Below, piece after piece: positions 27,276-33,945 of a DNA stretch of 64,000 bases. Below the pieces are notes generated by a model that was not told where the DNA came from, did not search any database, and saw nothing but the letters and a program-made list of their open reading frames with translations. Every line of letters starts with the position of its first letter. Position 1 is the first letter of the stretch. Both the position numbers and the translations under genes were made by a program. Where the stretch lies: NCBI GenBank assembly GCA_020161845.1, contig JAIUNK010000020.1, positions 1 through 64,000 on the forward strand, read 5' to 3'. Origin of the DNA: Actinomycetota bacterium (GTDB taxonomy: Bacteria; Actinomycetota; Actinomycetes; Actinomycetales; Dermatophilaceae).

Positions 27276-27356
27276 TTGTTCTGGGGCCTTTCTCGGGGCT
27301 AAGTGTGTTTTCTGTCTGAGCGGAGGATCTACCTTCTACGCTCTTCGGCCCCCGGG

Positions 27357-27412
27357 CCTGTCCTCGGGTGCTGAGGCGACGCCTGGCCGCTTCTTCACCA
27401 CCCGAGGACAGG
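27357..27412. repeat. 14-bp inverted repeat between the capsid gene and its upstream neighbour
   Basis: CCTGTCCTCGGGTG (27357-27370) pairs exactly with CACCCGAGGACAGG (27399-27412), loop 28 bases. It lies in the 164-base gap before the capsid gene, so a partial terminator, a processing site or a capsid-gene control hairpin is possible. Confidence 0.8.
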
Positions 27413-27439
27413 ATAGCGCAATATGGACGCGTTCCGCCA

Positions 27440-27748
27440 CTACTTCCGGGCTAGCCCGTATTCTCCGACCACGCGGTCGACGATTGCGGAAACCTTCTCA
27501 GGGTCAACGGCGCATTCGCTATCGAGGACGTCGCTCAATCTGACGCCGAGTTTCCACATTGCTGCTGGATTCTTCAGGTCGGCATGGCCCTCCGCGACCC
27601 CGGTGAGGGACTCGCTGAGGAGGCTGAGGAGGACCTTTTCCTCATCGTAGAGCGCTAGGAGATGCCGCAGGCATCTCTTAGCATGTTCACGCTTTGCGAT
27701 CAAGATAGCGCCCTGATCAGCGGCAGTCATTCGCACCGTTGCTTCCAT
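27440..27748 (-). CDS. scaffold-like element protein, short paralogue
   Basis: This is a 102-residue protein with GAAGGGA nine bases before ATG. It is helical with a charged N half (IAKREHAKRCLRHLLALYDEEKVLL). Its C half (AAMWKLGVRLSDVLDSECAVDPEKVSAIVDRVVGEYGL, residues 63-100, pattern only) aligns with the C half of the next protein upstream: Trp-x-LG, SDvLD, VDPekv and eYGL are shared. I know of no named family. Its position before the capsid gene suggests a head-assembly or capsid-size role. Confidence 0.7.
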   Translation of the reverse strand: MEATVRMTAADQGAILIAKREHAKRCLRHLLALYDEEKVLLSLLSESLTGVAEGHADLKNPAAMWKLGVRLSDVLDSECAVDPEKVSAIVDRVVGEYGLARK

Positions 27749-27784
27749 GACCGGATTCCCTTCTTTTGTTTGAGATTTTCGTTT

Positions 27785-28342
27785 TCAGCCGCGGCCCATC
27801 ACAATATCTTCGGGTCGAGCCGCGGCTGATCCACCGTCGCCGGGATGCATGCCCTCCAGCGGGGCGTAGCAGCCGCGCGGGGGCTGCAGGCCGTACTGCT
27901 CGGCGTACCGCTGGCCCAACGCGGCAGCCTTGGCCGGGTCGACGTTGCCGTCGTCGTCCAGGGCGTCCGTGACGGAGGCGCCCAGCGCCCAAAGCGCGCT
28001 GGGCGTACGCAGGCGGGTGTGCCGCTCGACCTCGCGTTGCTGGGCCACTGTGAGCCGTTCTGCGAGGCTGTCGCGCTCGACCTCTACCTCCCGCAGCCGG
28101 CGCCGGTACTTGGCCGCCTCGCGGCCTGCTGGCTCCGTCTCTGGGGCTACTTCCAGCTCGGCCCCTGGCGCTACCTCGGGCTCGGTCTCTGGCACCACCT
28201 CGGGCTCGGTCTCTGGCACCACCTCGGGCTCGGTCTCTGGCGCTGCGTCTGCCGCCTCCCGGTCGGCCGTCGCCGTGTCGGCCGCCTCCGCGGCAGCTTC
28301 GGCCGCCGCTTCCTTTTCACTGTTTCGCTCCTGCATTTTCAC
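27785..28342 (-). CDS. scaffold-like protein with acidic repeats and coiled coil
   Basis: This is a 185-residue protein. The N part is Ala/Glu-rich, then ETEPEVVP-type octapeptides repeat five times (about 35-72), then comes a strong coiled coil (KYRRRLREVEVERDSLAERL, about 77-110). A domain (ALWALGASVTDALDDDGNVD...YAEQYGL, about 118-155) is shared with the 102-residue neighbour. The acidic plus coiled-coil build is typical of phage scaffolding proteins. AAGGGAG precedes the GTG start. It lies two genes upstream of the capsid gene. The role is inferred. Confidence 0.72.
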   Translation of the reverse strand: MKMQERNSEKEAAAEAAAEAADTATADREAADAAPETEPEVVPETEPEVVPETEPEVAPGAELEVAPETEPAGREAAKYRRRLREVEVERDSLAERLTVAQQREVERHTRLRTPSALWALGASVTDALDDDGNVDPAKAAALGQRYAEQYGLQPPRGCYAPLEGMHPGDGGSAAARPEDIVMGRG

Positions 28343-28365
28343 GTGCTCCCTTTTCGTCGGGTTAT

Positions 28366-28662
28366 CTAATTTGCATTGCGTTTCTTGCGTGCTATCGGAG
28401 TTTGGTCAACACCTCCCCACACATGCCAGCCCTCATTGGCGAGGGCCGCGTATTCTGCGCACTCGATCAGCGCCGGGCATTCGGCGCAAGCCGCGACCGC
28501 GCGAGCCCTGCGCAGTACAGAGGTCGACGTCCAATCCTCAGAATCCTTCCCGCGGCATGGAACAGCGCCGAAGGCGCCGGCAATTGCTGCCGCGAGCCGA
28601 AGAGACGAACTGGCCGCCGCGCGCGACAACTGCGACTCTGAGTAGAGGGGCTGGGCGCTCAT
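28366..28662 (-). CDS. WhiB-family iron-sulfur protein of the element
   Basis: This is a 98-residue protein from ATG 28662, which overlaps the primase stop (ATGA). Four cysteines (PCRGKD near 35; CAECPALIEC near 60-68) and the GWHVWGGV turn are the Wbl signature, so it should hold a [4Fe-4S] cluster. A short basic tail (RKKRNAN) replaces the longer AT-hook-like end of chromosomal WhiBs. Phage-borne WhiB proteins are known to block host WhiB2 function. Here it is translationally coupled to the replication gene. Confidence 0.85.
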   Translation of the reverse strand: MSAQPLYSESQLSRAAASSSLRLAAAIAGAFGAVPCRGKDSEDWTSTSVLRRARAVAACAECPALIECAEYAALANEGWHVWGGVDQTPIARKKRNAN

Positions 28663-31004
28663 ACGCTCACCACCCCCCGCCCACCAGAGGGGCATGATGG
28701 GTGGGTCGCATGGCCCTCGGAAACGCTTAGGTCGTCGAGTGCCAGACCGCAGGAGCCGCACAGTGGTGCCGGTCGTGCCTTACGTCCGGGCGTTGGCGCG
28801 ACTGGCACGACTGGCACGACTGTGGATGAGCTGGGCAGTTGTGCCCCAATACATACAGTTGTGCCATCTCCCCTAGACGTAGGCTCGACTGAGGCATGAC
28901 TGGGAGGTTCCGGACTGCTCTCCGCGGGAAGTTCCCAGTAGGTGACCCTTGGGTAGCCCGTCGACCTCGACGTCAGCCGCAGCCTTTCGCGGGCGCGTTG
29001 TATGGTTCTTTCGCTGTGTCCGGCCTTGCGCCCCTCGTTCTTGACGTCAATTGACCTGGCAATGCCGCCGTTCGTCTCCAGGTAGTCTCGCACCCAGCCC
29101 GCCGCTTCGGATACGGCCGATCGCTCGTCGTCAGTTGCGTTTGCACGCTTCATGCAATCGCTAATGGACTGGCCCGAAATACTCTCCCCCCATTCGATCC
29201 TGCCCGTGTAAATCGGACCATCGGAGGTGTCTACTCGGTGGGAAGCGACCGTGTATGCGAGCGTTGGCAGATTGGCACGGCCCAGGTTGTTCTTTGGCGT
29301 CCCGAAGAGGCATCGGTTTTCGTCGTCAGGGTCAACAATGCATGTGTGCACCGAGCGAGCCACCGCCGTAAAGGCGCGGGATCCAGTGACCAAGTGCAAT
29401 GGGTCAGAGCTGCCCGACTTGTTGTGGTGGATCAGGCCGAGGATTGCGAAGCCGCACCGATCCGCGATGCGAACGATTGGCTCAAGGCCCTTTCGTACCT
29501 CCGCGTCTCGGTGCGTGTCGAGTTCCCCGAGGCGTGATGTGAGCGGGTCGAAGAGGAGGAGGGCGGCGCCGACGTCTAACGCGTGCTTTTCAAGCTCCGA
29601 ATTGTCTCGTGGCAACATTAGTCCTACGGGATCGTCGTTACTGTTGGTAACGTCGATGCGAAACACCTTGTCAAGGTCCGCGTTTGCCGCGATCAGCCTG
29701 GGGACAATCGTGTGTTCCCAACTGTCTTCCATCGCTGACACCAAGACTGCCCCCGGCTGTCCGAGTCGGTCGCCGGGCAACTCCCCGCGTGTCACGCGCG
29801 CTGCCAGCCAGTAGGCCAGCGTCGACTTCCCGATACCTTCACGGCCAGACAGGAGCCCCATCGTGGCAAGCGCTAGCCGGCCTTCCCATAGCCAACGGAC
29901 CGGACGTGGCGTGAACGCGGATGCCGGGGTAAGGGTTACCGTTCGGCCGGCGCCGCGTGCCACGTCCGACTTCGCCGCGCCGCCGCCCCCCATGGTCGGC
30001 TCGGCGGCCTCCAGCTCGGCCAGCGACTCTGCGAGAGAATCTGGCATCGGCGCGGGGCCACGTCGATGCCACTGGTCCCGCCACTTGTTGACTGCTGTGC
30101 ACGCGCGGATCTGCTCAGGTAGCACCGAGTCGTACGCCGCGGCGCCGTCCTGCTCGGTCCAGGGCGTCCAGCTCGCGCGTGTGAGTCGGCCGAGCCTGTT
30201 GGCCAGGTCCGCGCAGCACTTTTCCCACCCGCGCCCCTGCTGGTCGCGGTGCCCCTCGGACCATATGGCAATCTCGGCGAACCGGGCGCTCTCGTCCGCG
30301 ACGACCTGAGCAAGGTACGCCTCGATACGGCCCCTCTGGGCCTCGCTGAGCGCCGACCACGCGGGCGCGAGCCCCTCGGAAGGGATCGACGCCTGCGGCG
30401 CCCTCTTGGCGTCCACGCGAGCTTTCAGTGTGCCCGTCGAGTCGTCTGGCCCGTCGAGCGCAACCAGGTCCGGCTCATTGACCCATTCGTAGGCGGCCAG
30501 GTTTCCTGTCGACTTCGACAGCTTGACCGTGGGCGCGATCCAGATGAAGCCGTGCCCCCGCCCAGCGGCCCCGGCCTTCAGGTCCAGCCCTTGGTCTACG
30601 CCGTCCATGGATCGACACCCAGTGGCCGCGATCAGGTCATGCCACCCACCCGAAGGCGTGAGCTGCCGGCCGTACGACGTCGGCCACACCCCAGCACCCC
30701 CCCATTGGTGGGCTGTGGCGTCCCCTCCATTTCTGGGGTCGACGTCGAGGCAGTCGACCGGGCCCGGGGCGCCCATCACGGCAGCGAGGGCGTCGCCCGG
30801 CCGCCACGTGTCGACGACGGCCGGGTCTGGGGTGGTGGCCTGCCAGCCGGCGGGCAGCACGTAGCCGGATTGGCCACTGCCGCCTTTCGGGTCCCACTGG
30901 CCGTCCGCTCCGAGCGCGGGGTGGGCGATGAAGATCGGGATTCCGCGGGCGGCGAGCCGGCGGGCCGTTGTGAGCGCTGAGGCTGTCTTTTCAGGTGAGG
31001 TCAT
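28659..31004 (-). CDS. primase-polymerase / RepA-like helicase of the element
   Basis: This is a 781-residue protein. A bifunctional primase/polymerase-type domain is at about 12-180, with GPVDCLDVDPRNGG as the acidic active site and SGGWHDLI, HGFIWIAP further on. A RepA/AAA_25-type ATPase is at about 365-600, with P-loop LLSGREGIGKSTLAYW, Walker B ALLLFDPLTS and LIHHNKS. A winged-helix-like piece (GHSERTIQRARERL) is near 690. Such proteins start replication of small prophage elements and satellites. The start overlaps the upstream gene (ATGA) and the stop overlaps the WhiB gene. Confidence 0.88.
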   Translation of the reverse strand: MTSPEKTASALTTARRLAARGIPIFIAHPALGADGQWDPKGGSGQSGYVLPAGWQATTPDPAVVDTWRPGDALAAVMGAPGPVDCLDVDPRNGGDATAHQWGGAGVWPTSYGRQLTPSGGWHDLIAATGCRSMDGVDQGLDLKAGAAGRGHGFIWIAPTVKLSKSTGNLAAYEWVNEPDLVALDGPDDSTGTLKARVDAKRAPQASIPSEGLAPAWSALSEAQRGRIEAYLAQVVADESARFAEIAIWSEGHRDQQGRGWEKCCADLANRLGRLTRASWTPWTEQDGAAAYDSVLPEQIRACTAVNKWRDQWHRRGPAPMPDSLAESLAELEAAEPTMGGGGAAKSDVARGAGRTVTLTPASAFTPRPVRWLWEGRLALATMGLLSGREGIGKSTLAYWLAARVTRGELPGDRLGQPGAVLVSAMEDSWEHTIVPRLIAANADLDKVFRIDVTNSNDDPVGLMLPRDNSELEKHALDVGAALLLFDPLTSRLGELDTHRDAEVRKGLEPIVRIADRCGFAILGLIHHNKSGSSDPLHLVTGSRAFTAVARSVHTCIVDPDDENRCLFGTPKNNLGRANLPTLAYTVASHRVDTSDGPIYTGRIEWGESISGQSISDCMKRANATDDERSAVSEAAGWVRDYLETNGGIARSIDVKNEGRKAGHSERTIQRARERLRLTSRSTGYPRVTYWELPAESSPEPPSHASVEPTSRGDGTTVCIGAQLPSSSTVVPVVPVAPTPGRKARPAPLCGSCGLALDDLSVSEGHATHPSCPSGGRGVVSV

Positions 31005-31366
31005 GACGACTCACCAGAAATCGCCATAGCCGCATCGAACGCCGCACTGACGGTCGTGTAGTCGCGCCAGTCGTGCCCTGAAAACTGCTCGGCCCGAATG
31101 ATGGCAACGGCATGTGGCGCGCCCCGCTTAGCTGCTGCAACGACTGCTCGCTCCGCGGCGGCCAGAGTGAGGAAGATCCTTCTATGCCACTGCCCATTTC
31201 CTCGTCTTACGGAAACCTGCAGGGCCAGTGAGGGGCGCGTCGTATGGGTTGTTGCGGCGCCCGTAGGGACGCGGCTAGCCTGTGAATCGGAGTTCCCACT
31301 TCGTCGCGTTTCGTCCGGGGTCGGGCCGCCTTCTCCTGAGGCGGCCCGATTTCGCGTTTTGGTCAT
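31001..31366 (-). CDS. hypothetical element protein
   Basis: This is a 121-residue protein. The first 45 residues are polar and disordered, then SLALQVSVRRGNGQWHRRIFLTLAAAERAVVAAAKRG forms a beta-beta-alpha unit (given only as a pattern around QVSVRRGNGQWHRRIFLTL). I do not recognise a family. It begins 3 bases after the HTH gene and overlaps the primase start by 4 bases, so it is certainly part of the operon. Confidence 0.75.
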   Translation of the reverse strand: MTKTRNRAASGEGGPTPDETRRSGNSDSQASRVPTGAATTHTTRPSLALQVSVRRGNGQWHRRIFLTLAAAERAVVAAAKRGAPHAVAIIRAEQFSGHDWRDYTTVSAAFDAAMAISGESS

Positions 31367-31369
31367 CGC

Positions 31370-31570
31370 TCACTGGCCCCCTAGGATCGGGGTGAGCATG
31401 CGGTCAATCTCGCGAGCGTCGTACCTGAGTAGTCTCGGACCCATGCGCATTGCCCGGAGGTCGCCCCTAGACGCCATCCGACGAACCGTGATTACAGAGA
31501 CGCCTAGGTATTCGGCTACCTGTTCTTGTGAAAGCCAGCGGCGTTCGGTTTTGACATGTGCGCCGCTCAT
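31370..31570 (-). CDS. excisionase-like helix-turn-helix protein
   Basis: This is a 66-residue protein reading WLSQEQVAEYLGVSVITVRRM and DARE(I)DRML, the HTH_17/AlpA-excisionase pattern of a winged helix with a C-terminal strand. ATG 31570 overlaps the stop of the preceding small gene (ATGA), which decides this start over ATG 31579. In elements of this kind the protein directs excision with the integrase or acts as an activator. Confidence 0.82.
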   Translation of the reverse strand: MSGAHVKTERRWLSQEQVAEYLGVSVITVRRMASRGDLRAMRMGPRLLRYDAREIDRMLTPILGGQ

Positions 31571-31773
31571 AGTGCACACGCTTCCGTCAGTCGGCCAGCG
31601 GTCCTTGCGTCGTCTCGCAGCGTCGCGCCCCGGCAGGACGGCCGCGCACCGACGTGCGTCCCACCCTGGGAGGTTTTCGCTTGACTAACCTCGGTGCGCG
31701 ATTGCTCGACTCTGCGATTAAGGCCCAGAGCGAGGCGTCGGCGCACTGACGCCCGATGGCTGAAATTGGGCAT
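31567..31773 (-). CDS. small basic protein of the element
   Basis: This is a 68-residue Arg-rich protein with AAAGGTGATC eight bases before ATG and a 4-base overlap with the HTH gene. I do not recognise the sequence. The ribosome site and coupling are the main support; it may act mainly as a leader gene. A small hairpin (CCTTTC/GAAAGG) covers the ribosome site. Confidence 0.5.
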   Translation of the reverse strand: MPNFSHRASVRRRLALGLNRRVEQSRTEVSQAKTSQGGTHVGARPSCRGATLRDDARTAGRLTEACAL

Positions 31774-31901
31774 GGTAGATCACCTTTCGTGATGAAAGGC
31801 GACCCGCCCTGCAGTCGCGTTCACCGGACGCGTCCGGCACGTTGGCCCGAAGTGGGCACCGCTGAGGCTTGTTCTTGAGTTGGCTTACTGATGTCGTGCT
31901 T

Positions 31902-32180
31902 CTATGCGACCCTGACTTTCCACTCTGGTCGTAATCCGTCATTAAGGACTGGCCTCGATAGCGCTATCTTGATATCAGCGCGGAGGGATTCAATTTCCGG
32001 CACTGTGCCACACTCGCACGGGTCCCGATGCGCCCTCTTGTCATCCCAGTACGCCGTTAGAATCGCGGCGTCGACATTGCTGGTGTCCGACACACATAGC
32101 CTTCCACGGATATGCCCGCAGAGTTTGCAACGAGCCACGATTACCGGCTCTGGTGCAGTGAATTGTTCCCACATAATCAT
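31902..32180 (-). CDS. small zinc-ribbon-like protein of the element
   Basis: This is a 92-residue protein with two Cys pairs (RCKLCGH near 17-20 and PCECGT near 54-57), as in a zinc ribbon. AAGGA lies 11 bases before ATG. It is the first gene after the likely leftward promoter. The 128 bases between it and the next gene hold no other supported gene. The function is unknown; a DNA- or RNA-binding role is possible. Confidence 0.65.
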   Translation of the reverse strand: MIMWEQFTAPEPVIVARCKLCGHIRGRLCVSDTSNVDAAILTAYWDDKRAHRDPCECGTVPEIESLRADIKIALSRPVLNDGLRPEWKVRVA

Positions 32181-32255
32181 CGCTTTCGAAGTTCCTTAGG
32201 TTCCGCTTGTGTCCGTTCCGCGCATGCGCCCGGGCCGAGCGATCGCGCCTCCTCC

Positions 32256-32285
32256 ATAGTCACCTTAGACTAACGTAAATGTCAA
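32256..32285 (-). promoter_or_regulatory. probable promoter of the leftward element operon
   Basis: On the minus strand there is a perfect -35 TTGACA (32280-32285), an 18-base spacer and GACTAT (32256-32261). The spacer contains TTAGTCTAA, a small palindrome that could be an operator. The expected start is near 32249, 69 bases before the first gene. Confidence 0.5.
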
Positions 32286-32395
32286 CCCCCCGCCCCCGGG
32301 CCCGCCGGCCCCGGCTCGGCGAGTCCGAAGTTCAGGGGCTCATGCCTCCAAGGTCCAGTTCGGAGAGGCGCGCTTAGAAATCGTGGCCGTCGGAT

Positions 32396-32495
32396 GGTGC
32401 GTTCTTAATGTCGACTAGTTTTCGCGGGTTCTTAATGTCAACTAGTCTTCGTGCGTTATTAATGTCGACTAGTTTTCGTGCGTTCTTAATGTCGA
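32396..32495. repeat. 27-bp tandem repeat of the integrase gene's last codons and stop
   Basis: Read on the minus strand, the unit is TCG ACA TTA AGA ACG CAC plus GAA AAC TAG: eight codons and a stop. The copy at 32469-32495 ends the integrase gene; copies at 32442-32468 and 32415-32441 and a partial one to 32396 follow it with 2 to 4 changes each. Confidence 0.92.
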
Positions 32496-33620
32496 GGTTC
32501 CGTTCGCAAGTTTCGACATGGCCGCAGCGATCGCGGCGTCCCGTCCTTGCGCAGCGTGCTGGTAGCGGAGGGCTGCCGCTGGGGTACTGTGCCCCACCCG
32601 AGCCATCAGCTCGGCGAGCGTGGCGCCCGTCTGCGCCGCCCAGGTCGCCCCCGTATGGCGCAGATCGTGCAACCTCAGATCGGGCCGCCCTGCCGCCTCC
32701 CGGGCCCGGGCGTAGGCCTTGGTGGTCTCCGTATGGCTCAAGTGCCGGTTCCCCTCGCGGGCGAACAGCAGTGCGTTGCCGGCGCGGCCGACGTACTCCA
32801 CCAGGTGTCGTTCGACGTCGGGAATCAGGTGCGGCGGGATCGCGACCGTCCGGCGACCCGCAGCGCTCTTCGGCGGCCCCACCAGATCCTCACCGTTGAC
32901 CCGCACGACGGCCCTGTCGACGCGGACGGTGCCCTTCTCGACGTCAATGTCCCGGCGCCGCAGCTCGGCCAGCTCGCCGTACCGCATCCCGCACCAGGCA
33001 GCGAGCAGCACGAACAGCCGCAGCCGGCCCGGGACGATGGCCTCAGCGATCGCCTGGACCTCCGCCGGCGTGGCCGTGCTGATGTCGCGGACGCGGCGGG
33101 TTGTCCCAGCGCCTCGGATCTTGGCCGGGTTCTCCCGGAGCAGTCCCTCATCGACGGCCTGGCCGAGCAGGGTCCGCAGGAGGCTGTAAGCGTGGGCTCG
33201 TTGGGTCGGCTTGCCGGCCGGCAGGTTGTCGTGCCAGCGCCGTACGACCTCGCCCGTGATCCCCCGCAGGGGCAGCTCTCCGAGCCCGGGCAGGACGAGG
33301 CGGTCGAGCTGGGAGCGGTACAGCGCCAGCGTCCGGGGGCGCAAGGGCTGTCCCCTAACGCGGCGACGCTCCAGGGCGCCGGGGGCGTATTGCACAAGCG
33401 TCGCGCCGTGGGTAGCGACCCGCCGCGCGGCTGGCGGGCGCCATTCGTCTCGCTCGATCAGGCGGCGCTCTGCGGCCAACCACGCCTCGCCGTCGATCTT
33501 GACTGTGAAGGTCTCGGGCGCTAAATGGCGCAGCCCGTCCGGGCCGGAGTAGTACGCCTGCCAGCGGCCGGACGGCAGTTTGCGGAGCCCGCCGAAGCCT
33601 CTCCTGCGCCGTGCTGGCAT
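32469..33620 (-). CDS. int: tyrosine-family integrase
   Basis: This is a 383-residue protein. The AP2-like arm-binding N terminus (LPSGRWQAYYSGPDGLRH, about 11-28) is followed by a SAM-like core-binding domain (about 75-165) and the catalytic domain with Arg in WCGMRYGELAELRRRD (near 210), HDLRHTGATWAA (near 318) and the nucleophile Tyr in ALRYQHA (near 355). It should recombine the 26-bp tRNA-Arg core. It lies 164 bases from attR, as expected. The last eight codons are tandemly repeated beyond the stop. Confidence 0.93.
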   Translation of the reverse strand: MPARRRRGFGGLRKLPSGRWQAYYSGPDGLRHLAPETFTVKIDGEAWLAAERRLIERDEWRPPAARRVATHGATLVQYAPGALERRRVRGQPLRPRTLALYRSQLDRLVLPGLGELPLRGITGEVVRRWHDNLPAGKPTQRAHAYSLLRTLLGQAVDEGLLRENPAKIRGAGTTRRVRDISTATPAEVQAIAEAIVPGRLRLFVLLAAWCGMRYGELAELRRRDIDVEKGTVRVDRAVVRVNGEDLVGPPKSAAGRRTVAIPPHLIPDVERHLVEYVGRAGNALLFAREGNRHLSHTETTKAYARAREAAGRPDLRLHDLRHTGATWAAQTGATLAELMARVGHSTPAAALRYQHAAQGRDAAIAAAMSKLANGTSTLRTHEN

Positions 33621-33784
33621 GATCCTGTCGCCATCCTGTCGGGAATCGCGTGCACTCTACGTGCGCTAAGCGAGTCTATACGAGAGTGTCTAAGTTGAGT
33701 TATGATAGCCGGGCGAAGTGACAACATCGCTGTTCAGACCCTTAATTGTGCTGGCTGCCGTCGCGGGGCCGAATCTGGAAAGCA

Positions 33785-33810
33785 CAGGTTCGAATCCTGC
33801 CGGGGGCGCC
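33785..33810 (+). repeat. attR core of the integrated element
   Basis: This is the second copy of the 26-bp tRNA 3'-end sequence. The upstream half of the tRNA is absent here, so this end marks the right boundary of the element. Confidence 0.95.
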
Positions 33811-33818
33811 ACCAGCGA

Positions 33819-33852
33819 AAGGACCGGTACGCCGCACGACGTACCGGTCCTT
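33819..33852 (+). terminator. original tRNA-Arg terminator, displaced by the element
   Basis: A perfect 13-bp stem (AAGGACCGGTACG with CGTACCGGTCCTT), 8-base loop, begins 8 bases past attR. Before integration this would have followed the tRNA at the same distance as the element-supplied hairpin does now. Confidence 0.75.
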
Positions 33853-33945
33853 CTCCGTCCCCTGCTCGACCCCGGGCGCGTCAATCCAGGTCCCCGGGGC
33901 GCGCCGGGGTCACCACCGCACCACCCACGGCGCCCGGGAGAGCCG

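Larger units (their letters stand above)
25131..33810. mobile_element. tRNA-Arg-integrated, capsid-encoding phage satellite (phiRv-like), about 8.65 kb
   Basis: The element is bounded by the 26-bp att repeat and carries a tyrosine integrase at its right end. Nearly all other genes form a leftward series with 4-base stop/start overlaps: small protein, excisionase-like HTH, hypothetical, primase/helicase, WhiB-like, two scaffold-like proteins, major capsid protein. Two small genes at the left end run rightward. No terminase, portal, head protease or tail gene is recognisable. Several stretches are visibly richer in A and T than the chromosome. The layout recalls the roughly 10-kb phiRv1/phiRv2 elements of Mycobacterium tuberculosis. 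Confidence 0.88.

Noticed and set aside
31718-31942. 74-codon leftward frame between the zinc-ribbon gene and the small basic gene
   Set aside because: It overlaps both supported neighbours, has no good ribosome site and no recognisable sequence.
32396-32495. Possible CRISPR-like array
   Set aside because: Units follow each other without spacers and are copies of coding sequence; no cas genes are nearby.
32408-32899. Rightward frame starting with repeated MSTSFRxFL nonapeptides
   Set aside because: It is the antisense of the 27-bp integrase-tail repeat and then of the integrase catalytic domain. It has no ribosome site.
33718-33945. N-terminal extension of the LssY protein across attR and the tRNA fragment
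   Set aside because: It would translate the tRNA-derived att sequence and the terminator hairpin. ATG 33946 gives the natural start.
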